Assembly (NCBI RefSeq): GCF_023074075.1
Contig: NZ_JADPKT010000003.1
Span: forward strand, 101,001-165,000
Length of the DNA: 64,000 nucleotides
Direction of reading: 5' to 3'
Source of the DNA: Bradyrhizobium sp. 138
Lineage (GTDB): Bacteria > Pseudomonadota > Alphaproteobacteria > Rhizobiales > Xanthobacteraceae
The first letter of the stretch is position 1; each line of letters begins with the position of its first letter. The notes beneath the pieces were generated by a model. The model saw nothing but the letters and a program-made list of their open reading frames with translations, searched no databases and had not been told where the DNA came from. Made by a program: the position numbers and the translations under genes. Shown here one piece after another: positions 1 to 8,857 of this stretch.

Positions 1-1575
1 CGTGCCATAGGTGAACTTGCCGACGGCGGTGAGCCAGCGGCGGAAGTCGTGGTCGACTTCGGCAGAGTAAGTGCGCACCAGGACGCCTGAGGAGCCGGGG
101 ATGGTGGTCTCGGCGATCTGCGTATCGGTGAAGAATTTCACCGTGGTGAGGCCGCTCGCGTTCCAGATCAGCGAACCCGAGGTCAAAAACCCTGCGAGCT
201 GGCTGAGGCGCGGGTCGGTATAGTTGCGCGCGGAATAGCCGACCGAGATCTCGCCGGTGAGGATGCGCGAAAATTCGAAGGTCGAGCCGACCTTGGCATA
301 GCCGCCGTTCGAATCGCGGAAATAGCCATTGCGGTCGGCGGCCTGATCGTGGACGCGGGTGTCGCCCTGGACCTCGACGAATGGCTTCAGGCCCGGCTTC
401 AGATCGTAGGAGAAGCGCCCGACGCCGCCATACTGGTTGAAGTTGCGGTCGTCATTGCTGAAGGTCGAGCCGTCGGTGAGCTTCGAATCGGTGTAGGCGG
501 TGCGATCGATCGTGGCGCCGGCGGCGACCTGAAAGCGGTTGAAGGTCTGGTCGAAGCCGACCGTGGTGCCGTAGGCGGCGTAGACAGGATATTTCTGCAG
601 GCCGGCCTGCACGTTCGGGCTGCCGGGATTGTCGGTGGCGAGCCGCAGGCGCAGCTGTGAGGTCAGCTTGAGGTCGCGATCGACGTCGAGGCGGCCGTCG
701 ACATGGCCGGTGAAGTCAGGGCGATTGGCCTCGACCGGCGACGGCGAGGCAAAGCCGTTGATCGTCGCCGGCATGTCGTTGGTGTAACCGGAGAACGAGC
801 CGCGCAGGTCGGCGACGAGCGCGTGGCGCTCCCAGTCGGACGTCACCAGGAGATCCGGCGCGACGACGTAGACCGGCGAGCCGACCGGCCTGTTGAGACG
901 CGTCGGGTTGGTGTCGTAGCCGGTCGAGAGTTCGAGTCCACCCTTGATCAGGAAGCTGCCGGCATAGTCGCCGACCGCTCCGAACGGATCGTCATCCGCC
1001 TTGAGGCGACGGCGCAGGGGCTGGCCGGGCACCGATCCTGCCATCGCCGCCGGCACCGGCGCCTTGTTCGCGGACGCAGATGGCGGTGGCGCAATCTTTG
1101 GCAGGCCGAGCGTGGATGGCGGCGCCACTGTCGTCGGCACCGGCGAGCCGGGACCAGCCGCGCGCTTCGGCTTCGGCTGGCCGGGATAGAGCTTGGGTTG
1201 CTGTCGCTTGCGGTTGAGCGCGTCGTAGCCGGAGCTGCTCGCGCCGGAGGCGGCCGGAAGGCCATAGGTCGGGACCTGACCGATTCGCGAGGTCGCCGGC
1301 GTTTGCTGGCGCTTGCGCGGATCGGCACTGGCATCGGGCAGCGGCGGCAGCGCATCCGACGGCGCCTGCGGCACGCCCGCGGTGCGGCGGGTCGGCAGCG
1401 TCTCGGGCGAGGCGAAGCCGCCGCGGTTGGGATTGAACAGATCGGGCGTGAGGCTTTGGGCGGCCGCGGGTGAGCTTCCAAGGGCCGTCAGCGCAAGGCA
1501 GGGGACAAGGCACGGCAAAGCCGCGCGCAGGAATTGCGCGCGTTTGCTCCGGCCGGTGCCTGGAGACGACCCCAC
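1..1575 (-). CDS. Outer-membrane beta-barrel protein (putative beta-barrel porin 2 type), 3' end cut by window
   Basis: The frame is open from a GTG at 1575 to the window edge, 525 codons. GGAG lies about 10 bases before this GTG; no in-frame ATG fits better. Residues 1-40 form a signal peptide (basic start, hydrophobic stretch, cut after ...PAAAQ). Residues 41 to about 190 are a Pro/Ser/Ala-rich low-complexity stretch, perhaps a periplasmic linker. After that come alternating hydrophobic and polar residues with many Tyr, Asn, Asp, Gly and Phe, as in amphipathic beta-strands (for example GGYAKVGSTFEFSRILTGEI). This matches the PF10082-type outer-membrane barrels common in Bradyrhizobium. The ligand is unknown. 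The barrel call is from composition and strand pattern; the exact family is inference. Confidence 0.75.
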   Translation of the reverse strand, partial: MGSSPGTGRSKRAQFLRAALPCLVPCLALTALGSSPAAAQSLTPDLFNPNRGGFASPETLPTRRTAGVPQAPSDALPPLPDASADPRKRQQTPATSRIGQVPTYGLPAASGASSSGYDALNRKRQQPKLYPGQPKPKRAAGPGSPVPTTVAPPSTLGLPKIAPPPSASANKAPVPAAMAGSVPGQPLRRRLKADDDPFGAVGDYAGSFLIKGGLELSTGYDTNPTRLNRPVGSPVYVVAPDLLVTSDWERHALVADLRGSFSGYTNDMPATINGFASPSPVEANRPDFTGHVDGRLDVDRDLKLTSQLRLRLATDNPGSPNVQAGLQKYPVYAAYGTTVGFDQTFNRFQVAAGATIDRTAYTDSKLTDGSTFSNDDRNFNQYGGVGRFSYDLKPGLKPFVEVQGDTRVHDQAADRNGYFRDSNGGYAKVGSTFEFSRILTGEISVGYSARNYTDPRLSQLAGFLTSGSLIWNASGLTTVKFFTDTQIAETTIPGSSGVLVRTYSAEVDHDFRRWLTAVGKFTYGT

Positions 1576-1768
1576 GATGGAACAACTCCAACGAAATCAA
1601 ACACTTTCACGATGGTGACCTCCGGTTGGCGGGAACCATCGTTAATGGAGTTAAAACAATTATGGTTAATGAGCCGTTGAGGCGCTTGGCGCCCTCGTCG
1701 CCTCGCGGGCTGCGGCGTGCTAATGAGGCGCCGACCGGGCGAATGCGCCCTCCTCCCTGGACCAGAAC

Positions 1769-2776
1769 ATGCCGAATTCGAAACCGCTGATGACCGCATC
1801 ATCCGGCCCCATCCCTGACAGCGTCGAATCCGCGCTCCGCACCCTGGAGACGGAGAGCGGCGGCATCAACGCGCTCGCAGCCGCCCTGCGCGGCCCGCTG
1901 GGCGAGACGTTTGCCAAGGCGGTCGACCTGATCCGCAACGCCAAGGGCCGTGTCATCGTCACCGGGCTCGGCAAGTCAGGCCATATGGGGCGCAAGATCG
2001 CCGCGACGCTGGCCTCGACCGGCACGCCCGCCTTCTTCGTGCACGCCGCCGAGGCCGGTCATGGCGACCTCGGCATGATCACCACCGACGACGTCATCAT
2101 GGCGCTGTCCTGGTCCGGCGAACAGCCGGAGATGAAGAACGTCGTGAACTATTCGGCGCGCTTCGCCATCCCCATGATCGCGATGACCTCGAACGCGGCC
2201 TCCTCGCTGGGACAAGCCGCCGACATCGTGATCGAGCTGCCGAAGGCGCGCGAGGCCTGCCCGCACAATCTGGCGCCGACCACCTCGACGCTGATGCAGG
2301 CCGCAATCGGCGATGCGCTCGCGATCGCGCTGCTCGAAGGCCGCGGCTTCACCGCGCTGGAGTTCGCGCATTTCCATCCCGGCGGCAAGCTGGGCGCGAT
2401 GCTGAAATTCGTCCGCGACTACATGCGCACCGGCGCCGAGATCCCGCTCAAGCCCATGGGCACCAAGATGTCGGAGGCCGTGGTCGAGATGTCGGCCAAG
2501 GGTCTCGGCTGCGTCTGCATCGTCAACGACGCCAATGAGGTCGCGGGCATCATCACCGACGGCGATTTGCGGCGCCACATGCGCCCCGACCTGCTGACGG
2601 CATCGGTCGACGACATCATGACGAAGCAGCCGAAAACGGTGCCGCCCTCGATGCTCGCGACCGAAATGATCGAGGTGCTGAACACAAGCAAGATCACGAC
2701 GCTGGTCGTCACCGAGGCAGGCAAGGTGGTGGGTATCGTGCATCTGCACGATCTGCTGCGGGCGGGCGTGGCGTAG
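1769..2776 (+). CDS. kdsD: Arabinose-5-phosphate isomerase, KpsF/GutQ family
   Basis: This 335-residue protein would interconvert ribulose 5-phosphate and arabinose 5-phosphate in the cytoplasm, the first step of Kdo synthesis for lipopolysaccharide. A sugar-isomerase (SIS) domain fills about residues 40-190, with the phosphosugar-binding stretch GLGKSGHMGRKIA and the motif ALSWSGEQPE. Two CBS repeats follow (about 215-335), the second containing VTEAGKVVGIVHLHDLL. Length and domain order match the family (about 320-340). It stands alone between a divergent outer-membrane protein gene and a palindromic repeat. The kdsD/kpsF/gutQ paralogues differ mainly in context, so the symbol is by family; no capsule genes are adjacent, which favours the housekeeping role. 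Confidence 0.92.
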   Translation: MPNSKPLMTASSGPIPDSVESALRTLETESGGINALAAALRGPLGETFAKAVDLIRNAKGRVIVTGLGKSGHMGRKIAATLASTGTPAFFVHAAEAGHGDLGMITTDDVIMALSWSGEQPEMKNVVNYSARFAIPMIAMTSNAASSLGQAADIVIELPKAREACPHNLAPTTSTLMQAAIGDALAIALLEGRGFTALEFAHFHPGGKLGAMLKFVRDYMRTGAEIPLKPMGTKMSEAVVEMSAKGLGCVCIVNDANEVAGIITDGDLRRHMRPDLLTASVDDIMTKQPKTVPPSMLATEMIEVLNTSKITTLVVTEAGKVVGIVHLHDLLRAGVA

Positions 2777-2791
2777 CACGCTCTTTCCGCT

Positions 2792-2879
2792 CGTCATTGC
2801 GAGCGTAGCGAAGCAATCCAAACTGCCTCCGCAGATGCAGTCTGGATTGCTTCGTCGCAAGGGCTCCTCGCAATGACGA
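2792..2879. repeat. Palindromic intergenic repeat, GTCATTGCGAGCGTAGCGAAGC type
   Basis: The left arm starts CGTCATTGCGAGCGTAGCG and the right arm ends CTCGCAATGACGA; inside, CAATCCA pairs with TGGATTG. The two arms can fold into one imperfect hairpin of about 88 bases between the convergent kdsD and nfeD genes. I know this word from Bradyrhizobium and Rhodopseudomonas intergenic regions. It may act as a bidirectional transcription barrier. Confidence 0.8.
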
Positions 2880-2883
2880 TCGA

Positions 2884-3327
2884 CTACGCCGCGGCGACCG
2901 TCAGATTGGCGCCATCCACCTGCACCACCTTCACCCGCGTCCCCGCCGGAACATCGGGCCCAGCCACGCGCCACACCGTGTCGCCGATGCGTACGGTGCC
3001 GCTGCCGTCGATGATCGGCTTCTCCAGGGTGAACTCGCGCCCGAGCAGCGCCTCGGTGCGCCTGTTGAGGAAGGGGCTGGCGCCTGCCTCCGGCTTCGGC
3101 CGGGCGAGGCGGCGCCACACCGGCACGGCGGCAGCCGCGAAGACCGCGAACATCACGAGCTGGATCTGCCAGGACACGGCGACCGTGAACGAGATCAGCC
3201 CCACCAGCAGCGCGGCGAGCCCGAGCCAGAACAGGAAAATGCCCGGCGCCAGCACCTCCAGCGCCATCAGGATGAAGCCGAAGATCAGCCAATTCCAGCT
3301 GCCGAGCGATACGAACATGTCGGTCAT
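2884..3327 (-). CDS. NfeD-like membrane protein
   Basis: This 147-residue protein has N-terminal hydrophobic segments (WNWLIFGFILMALEVLAPG, then FLFWLGLAALLVGLISF and IQLVMFAVFAAAAVPVWRR) and a C-terminal OB-fold-like tail (ALLGREFTLEKPIIDGSGTVRIGDTVWRV region). That is the short NfeD form without the protease domain. The start at 3327 is preceded by GAGAGG; a longer open frame upstream is Arg-rich and lies inside the neighbouring gene, so it was rejected. The stop of the slipin gene lies 16 bases upstream, and the pair is a conserved operon. NfeD proteins are thought to anchor or modulate SPFH assemblies in the membrane; here that role is inferred from family and pairing. Confidence 0.88.
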   Translation of the reverse strand: MTDMFVSLGSWNWLIFGFILMALEVLAPGIFLFWLGLAALLVGLISFTVAVSWQIQLVMFAVFAAAAVPVWRRLARPKPEAGASPFLNRRTEALLGREFTLEKPIIDGSGTVRIGDTVWRVAGPDVPAGTRVKVVQVDGANLTVAAA

Positions 3328-3343
3328 GAGGCGACCTCTCTGA

Positions 3344-4348
3344 TTATCCCTGCCGCGGCGGCACCGCCGGCGGCGTGCTGCCGGTCGGCGGCACTGAGCC
3401 GGGGCGGCGAGCGGCGGCAGACCCCGAGGCCGCGCTCTCGCCGAACGTCGCCTTGGCAATTTCGCCGATGCCGGCGAGCGAGCCGAGCATGCTCGTGGCT
3501 TCCATCGGCAGCATGATGATCTTCTGGTTCGGCGCCTCCGCGAATTGGCCGAACGCCTTGATATATTTGTCGGCGATGAAATAGTTCAACGCGGCGACGT
3601 CGCCCTTGGAAATCGCTTCGCTCACCATCTGAGTGGCCTTCGCCTCGGCCTCCGCCGAACGCTCGCGCGCCTCGGCGTCGCGGAACGCGGCTTCCTTGCG
3701 GCCTTCGGCCTGCAGGATCTGGCCCTGCTTGGCGCCCTCGGCACGCAAAATCTCCGATTGGCGCTGGCCTTCGGCGGCGAGAATGTCGGCGCGCTTGACG
3801 CGCTCGGCTTTCATCTGCCGTCCCATGGCTTCGACGAGATCGGCCGGCGGCACGATATCCTTGATCTCGATGCGGTTGACCTTCAGGCCCCAAGGTGAGA
3901 CCGCGGCATCGACAACGCGCAGCAGGCGCTCGTTGATCTCGTCGCGATGCGACAGCACCTGGTCGAGATCCATCGCGCCCATCACCGAACGGATGTTGGT
4001 CATGGTCAGGACGGTGATGGCCTGCGTCAGGTTGGAAACCTCGTAGCTCGCCTTGGCAGCGTCGAACACCTGGTAGAAGGCAACGCCGTCCACCGTCACG
4101 GTGGCGTTGTCCTTGGTGATCACCTCCTGCTCGGGAATGTCGATCACCTGCTCCATCATGTTGATCTTGCGCCCGACGCGATCGAAATAGGGCACGATCA
4201 GATTGAGCCCGGGGCTCAGCGTCTGCGTGTATTTGCCGAACCGCTCGATGGTCCAATCATAGCCCTGCGGCACCGTCTTCACGCCGGCCAGCAGCGTGAC
4301 GATGACGAGCAACACCAGAACAATCGCGAAAATGTCGAAACCGCTCAT
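3344..4348 (-). CDS. SPFH/Band 7 (stomatin-like, QmcA/slipin type) membrane protein
   Basis: This 334-residue protein has an N-terminal membrane segment (FDIFAIVLVLLVIVTLLAG), an SPFH domain with the characteristic VPQGYDWTIERFGKY and IDIPEQEVITKDNATVTVDG stretches, and an Ala/Glu-rich coiled coil (about residues 195-255: AERVKRADILAAEGQRQSE, then RKEAAFRDAEARERSAEAEA). The tail is Pro-rich. Start 4348 follows GGAGGAAAT, a strong ribosome site; a longer in-frame extension to 4459 lacks one. Such proteins form ring assemblies in the inner membrane and scaffold lipid domains or proteases. It is co-transcribed with the downstream NfeD gene. The specific client is unknown. Confidence 0.9.
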   Translation of the reverse strand: MSGFDIFAIVLVLLVIVTLLAGVKTVPQGYDWTIERFGKYTQTLSPGLNLIVPYFDRVGRKINMMEQVIDIPEQEVITKDNATVTVDGVAFYQVFDAAKASYEVSNLTQAITVLTMTNIRSVMGAMDLDQVLSHRDEINERLLRVVDAAVSPWGLKVNRIEIKDIVPPADLVEAMGRQMKAERVKRADILAAEGQRQSEILRAEGAKQGQILQAEGRKEAAFRDAEARERSAEAEAKATQMVSEAISKGDVAALNYFIADKYIKAFGQFAEAPNQKIIMLPMEATSMLGSLAGIGEIAKATFGESAASGSAAARRPGSVPPTGSTPPAVPPRQG

Positions 4349-4537
4349 ATTTCCTCCAAGGCGGGAAGAAGACCTTTCCCGCGCGGTCATTGGTCGGGAT
4401 CGCAACCCTACCGGTTCAGCGGTCGCAAGTAACGTCGGTTTGCCGCGACTGTTCGGCAAGGACAGCGGCGCGTGTATTTATTTGAACCGACCGAGCCACA
4501 TCCATTGAAAAACAACAGCGGCCACCCACGAGTTGAT

Positions 4538-5065
4538 CTAGTTGGACCAGCCGAAATTGACCGGCTTCAGCCCTGCGAGTTCGGGCCGCTCCTTTCGCAG
4601 CTTCGCGAGCTGGACACCGGTCGGTCTTGTCTCGAAATTGCGTGACTGCCCCGGAAAGATGGTCGCCACGTAGTACAGCCCGGGCGAGAGGATATCGATC
4701 TTGGGCGTATGCACCGGGACGAATCCCATCGACGCACCATTTGGAAGATAGGTGCCCGGGCGGCCCGTCGTCGTATAGTTCTGCAGCTCGAGCCCGGTCG
4801 TTCCGACGGCGACGGGGATGGCGACAAATCCGTCCGGGGCAAGGCTGATCCCACGCGCATTGATCGCCGGAAAGCCGCTGTGAACGAACTGGAGATAGTT
4901 GATCGTCTCGCTGCCGCCGTTTCCGACCAGTAAGATGGCCGCATCGCCCTTCACGGCACTGCCGGCCCGCACCGCGTCCGGATACATGGTGGACGCAACA
5001 TCGCCGGTCGTATTGCAGCCTGCGAGCGCCCAGGCCACGACAACGACAAAGACCCATCCTCGCAT
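4538..5065 (-). CDS. Putative lipoprotein of unknown function
   Basis: I do not recognise the family. The 175-residue product begins with a short basic n-region, a hydrophobic stretch (WVFVVVVAWALAGC) and a lipobox ALAGC, so Cys17 should be lipidated and the protein anchored to a membrane facing the periplasm. The mature part has a beta-rich pattern and a region resembling a DUF2846-type domain (VPVHTPKIDILSPGLYYVATI). The start at 5065 was chosen because it places the lipobox correctly; an upstream in-frame start at 5131 would bury it. It has no evident operon partner; the stretch between it and the slipin gene (4349-4537) shows nothing recognisable. Confidence 0.65.
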   Translation of the reverse strand: MRGWVFVVVVAWALAGCNTTGDVASTMYPDAVRAGSAVKGDAAILLVGNGGSETINYLQFVHSGFPAINARGISLAPDGFVAIPVAVGTTGLELQNYTTTGRPGTYLPNGASMGFVPVHTPKIDILSPGLYYVATIFPGQSRNFETRPTGVQLAKLRKERPELAGLKPVNFGWSN

Positions 5066-5181
5066 CGACTGAAACTCGCCCCTTGTGCCGTCCGTCGCAG
5101 CCACCGAAAGGCGACAGACTCCCACCGCCATTATGTCAGACCCTTGCAGTCTTCTCCAGACGGAGAGTAGCAGCGGCGATG

Positions 5182-6159
5182 CTATTCAACCACGGAATCG
5201 GCGATTGCCAGCAGCGAGGGTGAAATCACCAGGTCGAGCGACTTGGCTGTCTTCAAATTGATGGCGAGTTCGAATCTGGTCGGATTCTGAACCGGCAGAT
5301 CGGCCGCCTGCGCGCCCCTCAGGATGCGGTCGATGTAGGCGGCGGCGCGGCGCAGTTGCTCGGTGCTGTCGGTGCTGTAGGACATCAGCCCACCTTCATC
5401 GACAAAAGTGCGGCTCCAGAACACCGCCGGCAAGCGAGCCTCGCCGATCGCCGCCAGCAGCTGCGCGCGATTGGCCAGGGTGAAGAAGTCGGGCAGGACC
5501 AGGAAGCCGCCATCCTTACGCGCAGCCAGCGCCGCGATCGAGCCGGCATCGTTCACCGGCGCGGGCTCGACGGCCACGTGAAGCGCCGTTGCCGCCTCCT
5601 CGATCGTGCGCAGCATCAGGGGCGCGAACGGCGCGGTCTCGGGATTGTAGACGACGAAGACGCGACGAACGGGCGGCGTGACCTGCGTCAGCATCTCCAG
5701 CCATTTTCCGGCCAATGGGCCGTCATAATCGGTGAAGCCGGTGATGTTGCCGCCGGGATGCGCGAGCTTCTCGACAAAGCCCTGGCTGACGGGATCGGTG
5801 ACGACGGCGAACACGATCGGGATCGCTGTCGTGCGCCGGCGCAACTCCTCCACCGAGGGCGTGCCGACCGCGAGCAGGATGTCGGGCTTGAGCGCGATCA
5901 ACTCGTCGGCGAGCTGCGCGATGCGGGCGCGGTCGCCGCCACCGCTGCGCCAGTCGATCTTAAGGTTGTCGCGCTCCTTCCAGCCGTGGCCGGCGAGCGC
6001 CTCGACCAGGACCATGCTGCGCGTCTGGCCGATCGCATCATCGGCGGCCGTGACCGAGAGCACGCCGAGCCGCCGCGTCGCGTTCGGCTGCTGCGCTAGT
6101 AGCGGGGCCGGCAGCGCCGCGATCATCCCAAGAAGCGCCAGGCACCGGCGGCGGTTCAT
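5182..6159 (-). CDS. ABC transporter substrate-binding protein, PF04392 type
   Basis: This 325-residue periplasmic protein has a cleavable signal peptide (MNRRRCLALLGMIAALPAPLLAQ) and the periplasmic-binding-protein fold of the ABC_sub_bind family: VTDPVSQGFVEKLAHPGGNITGF is the family's signature stretch, and PNATRRLGVLS starts the first lobe. These proteins are often found without permease genes, as here. The ligand is unknown; some relatives bind aromatic amino acids. It begins 10 bases after the hemH stop codon, so the two are probably co-transcribed, although no functional link with heme is evident. The stop falls just short of the lipoprotein gene's upstream region. Confidence 0.85.
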   Translation of the reverse strand: MNRRRCLALLGMIAALPAPLLAQQPNATRRLGVLSVTAADDAIGQTRSMVLVEALAGHGWKERDNLKIDWRSGGGDRARIAQLADELIALKPDILLAVGTPSVEELRRRTTAIPIVFAVVTDPVSQGFVEKLAHPGGNITGFTDYDGPLAGKWLEMLTQVTPPVRRVFVVYNPETAPFAPLMLRTIEEAATALHVAVEPAPVNDAGSIAALAARKDGGFLVLPDFFTLANRAQLLAAIGEARLPAVFWSRTFVDEGGLMSYSTDSTEQLRRAAAYIDRILRGAQAADLPVQNPTRFELAINLKTAKSLDLVISPSLLAIADSVVE

Positions 6160-6169
6160 GGAGCGCTCA

Positions 6170-7207
6170 TCAGATCCAGCCCTGAAGCTCGCGCAGCACC
6201 AGGGTGCGGATCACGTCCATGCCCGGCTCGCTGTCGTTGAGGCAGGGAATCGCGGAAAACTCTTCGCCGCCATTATGCTTGAAGATCTCGGCGTTCTCCT
6301 GCGCGATCTCCTCCAGCGTCTCCAGGCAATCGGCGGAGAAGCCCGGCGTCACCACCGCGATACGGCGTACGCCTTCCTTGGCGAGCCGTTCCATGGTCTT
6401 GTCGGTGTAGGGCTGGAGCCACTCGGCATTGCCGAAGCGCGACTGGAAGGTCAGCAGCAGTTTTGTCTCGTCCATGCCGAGCCGGCGACGCAGTGCCTGC
6501 GTGGTCGCGATGCAGTGCTGCTGATAAGGGTCGCCCTTGTCGACATAGGATTTCGGCATGCCGTGGAAGGACGCCACGATCAGCTCCGGCTTGAACGGCA
6601 GGCTCGCCAGATGCGCCTCGATCGAGATCGCGAGCGCCTCGATATAGGCCGCGTCCTCGTAATAAGGCGGCGTCACCCGCAGCGTCGGCTGCGCACGAAG
6701 GCGGGCGAGCACGCGGAACACCTCGTCGCAGACCGTCGCCGAGGTCGAGGCGGAATATTGCGGATAGAGCGGGACCGCCAGGATGCGCTCGCAGCCTTTC
6801 GCGATCAGCGCGTCGATGCCCGCCTTGATCGAGGGATTGCCGTAGCGCATCGCCCAGTCCACGACGACGTGGTTGCGATCCGACAGCGCGGCCCCGAGCT
6901 TGCCGGCTTGCGAGCGCGTGATGGTCTTCAGCGGCGACTCGTCCTTCTCGGTGTTCCAGATCTTCTGGTAATCGAGCGCCTTGGTGCGGGGACGGCTGCG
7001 CAGGATGATCCCGTTCAGCACCAGCTTCCAAACCAGGCCCTGGTCCTCGATGACGCGAGCATCCGAGAGGAATTCCTTGAGATAGACCCGCACACCCGGC
7101 GCATCGGCCGTATCCGGCGTTCCGAGATTGATCAGGAGCACGCCAACGCGCGGCAAGGCGGATTGGGCGGCCGGTCTTCCGGTCTCGATGGGGACGACAC
7201 TGGTCAT
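6170..7207 (-). CDS. hemH: Ferrochelatase
   Basis: This 345-residue enzyme inserts ferrous iron into protoporphyrin IX, the last step of protoheme synthesis, at the inner membrane. Visible family marks are RVGVLLINLGTPD near the N-terminus, YPQYSASTSATV, the catalytic-His stretch SFHGMPKSYVDKGDPYQQHC, and TFQSRFGNAEWLQPYTD followed by VVTPGFSADCLETLEEI. Length fits bacterial HemH (320-350). There is no iron-sulfur C-terminal extension. The gene is divergent from a MAPEG protein gene, with about 80 bases between them. I could not identify an Irr-type operator in that gap. Confidence 0.96.
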   Translation of the reverse strand: MTSVVPIETGRPAAQSALPRVGVLLINLGTPDTADAPGVRVYLKEFLSDARVIEDQGLVWKLVLNGIILRSRPRTKALDYQKIWNTEKDESPLKTITRSQAGKLGAALSDRNHVVVDWAMRYGNPSIKAGIDALIAKGCERILAVPLYPQYSASTSATVCDEVFRVLARLRAQPTLRVTPPYYEDAAYIEALAISIEAHLASLPFKPELIVASFHGMPKSYVDKGDPYQQHCIATTQALRRRLGMDETKLLLTFQSRFGNAEWLQPYTDKTMERLAKEGVRRIAVVTPGFSADCLETLEEIAQENAEIFKHNGGEEFSAIPCLNDSEPGMDVIRTLVLRELQGWI

Positions 7208-7289
7208 GGCCCCTGTGGGTCGCGCGTTGATCCGAACTTGTCAAGGTAAGCCCGGCATCGCTAGGGTCGCACCCGGGCGGGAGGAGCTC

Positions 7290-7688
7290 ATGACACTCGC
7301 GGAATGGTGCGTCTTAGGAGCGCTGCTGCTCTATCTAGCGACGATCGCCTCGGTCAAATGGATCAGGTTTCGCCGCTTCGACAATTCCCGGCCGCGCGAC
7401 CCCGCCTTCTACGAGGACGCGCTCTCGCAGCGCGCGCTCGGCGCGCACCAGAACGGCATCGAGACCTTTCCGTTCTTCGCCTTCGCGGTACTGCTTGCCG
7501 AATACAGGGATTCGCCGCAACGGCTGATCGACGAGCTCGCCGCACTGTTCCTGATCGTCCGCATCGCCTATGTGCTGACCTATCTCGGCAATCGCCCGAC
7601 ACTGCGCTCGATCCTCTGGACCGTCGGCTTTGCGATCAATCTCGGGATCTTCTTCATGCCGGCGTTGAAGCGGTTTCTGCCGGTGTGA
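7290..7688 (+). CDS. MAPEG family membrane protein
   Basis: This 132-residue protein has about four hydrophobic segments (EWCVLGALLLYLATIASV, FFAFAVLLAEY, LFLIVRIAYVLTYL, WTVGFAINLGIFF) and the MAPEG-like stretch RALGAHQNGIETFPFFAFAVLLA, in which Asn and Glu line the glutathione site in characterised members. GGAGGAG lies just before the ATG at 7290. Eukaryotic relatives process eicosanoids or conjugate glutathione; bacterial substrates are mostly unknown. It is monocistronic: the next gene is convergent. A fragment of a CTCCCCTTGTGGGAGAG repeat follows the stop codon. Confidence 0.85.
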   Translation: MTLAEWCVLGALLLYLATIASVKWIRFRRFDNSRPRDPAFYEDALSQRALGAHQNGIETFPFFAFAVLLAEYRDSPQRLIDELAALFLIVRIAYVLTYLGNRPTLRSILWTVGFAINLGIFFMPALKRFLPV

Positions 7689-7726
7689 GGTGTGTCCTTC
7701 TCCCCTTGTGGGAGAGAGGAAGAGAC

Positions 7727-8857
7727 TCAAAAACACGTCGTCCGTTCGGCCGCGATGTAGCCGAACAGCAGGCCTGCGCCGAACAGCAGCACGACGCCCG
7801 CGGCCGCGAACTCAATGCCGCGCATGAACAGCGCACCACCGCCATCGCGCCCGGCGCTGAGGCGGGCGGCGATCTCCTTGGCGGAGACAGCGACGACCGC
7901 GATGGCCGCGACCGTGATCGCGGTGCCGAGCCCCATCAGGAAGGTCGCGGCGATGCCGGCCCAGAACAGGCCCTGGGCAAGCGCGAACACCAGCACCAGG
8001 ATCGCACCCGAGCAGGGGCGGATGCCGACGGTGAGGATCGCGGCAAAACCTCGCCGCCAGCCGCCGGGGCCCCCGAGCTCGCTCGGCGTGGGACCATGGG
8101 AATGGCCGCAATGCTCGTCATGGACATGATCGTGGGCATGGTGGTGATGCGCGTGACCATGGTCGTGGTGATGATGATCATGACCATGATTGTGGTCATG
8201 ATGCCCATGCGCATCATGATGATGGTGATGGTCATCATCGTGGTGATGCGGCACGCCGGCGATTGCCGGCACCGGCTGGGCCGCCTGCAGCGCGCGGATG
8301 AAGGTGCGGCCCTTGACCCAGACGAGGCGCAGCCCGAACAGCGCGATCAAGGCGTAACTCGCGATCTCGATTGCGCCTTCCGCCTTGCACATGGACTTGG
8401 CGGTCGCATTCAGGACCCAGGCCGAAATGCCGACGATCAGGATCGCCACCAGCGACTGCATCAGCGCCGAGGCGAACGACAGCGCGATGCCGCGCCGGGC
8501 AGTTTCGCGGTTGGCGACCAGATAGGAGGCGATCACCGCCTTGCCGTGGCCAGGGCCGGCGGCATGGAAGATGCCGTAGGCGAACGAGATGAACAGCAGC
8601 GTCCACACCGCCGAGCCGTCGGTTTTGGCGGCGCGGATCGTGGCCGACATCTGGCGATAGAATTCCGACTGTTTTGCCAAGAGCCAGCCGATGAGGCCGC
8701 TCGCTTCAGGTTCAGCCGCCGGCGCGGGGCGCGGCGCGCCAAAGGGGTTTTGCGCGAGGAGATCGTGAAGCGCAGCATCCGCAAGGCCGAGCACGACGAT
8801 GACCGCGGCGCAGGCAAGAAGCCCGCGGGCGAGCGGGGAATGAAGACGACCGCTCAA
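7727..8857 (-). CDS. NicO-family nickel/cobalt (divalent metal) transporter with a long histidine loop
   Basis: This 376-residue integral membrane protein has the NicO motifs GIFHAAGPGHGKAVIASYL and GIRPCSGAILVLVFALAQG. Between them, around residues 215-265, lies a stretch in which His and Asp dominate (for example HHHDDDHHHHHDAHGHHDH), facing the solvent and suited to metal binding, as in RcnA. The most likely start is TTG at 8857: its bases overlap the stop codon of the upstream gene (TTGA), indicating translational coupling. Family members export or import Ni, Co or similar metals. The DUF1007 partner upstream is a common companion. Direction of transport is not decidable from sequence. 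Confidence 0.85.
   Translation of the reverse strand: MSGRLHSPLARGLLACAAVIVVLGLADAALHDLLAQNPFGAPRPAPAAEPEASGLIGWLLAKQSEFYRQMSATIRAAKTDGSAVWTLLFISFAYGIFHAAGPGHGKAVIASYLVANRETARRGIALSFASALMQSLVAILIVGISAWVLNATAKSMCKAEGAIEIASYALIALFGLRLVWVKGRTFIRALQAAQPVPAIAGVPHHHDDDHHHHHDAHGHHDHNHGHDHHHHDHGHAHHHHAHDHVHDEHCGHSHGPTPSELGGPGGWRRGFAAILTVGIRPCSGAILVLVFALAQGLFWAGIAATFLMGLGTAITVAAIAVVAVSAKEIAARLSAGRDGGGALFMRGIEFAAAGVVLLFGAGLLFGYIAAERTTCF

Noticed and set aside
8100..8260. Repeated CATGATCATG-type sequence resembling a tandem or CRISPR-like repeat
   Set aside because: It is the coding sequence of the His/Asp loop in the NicO transporter; no regular repeat-spacer pattern exists.
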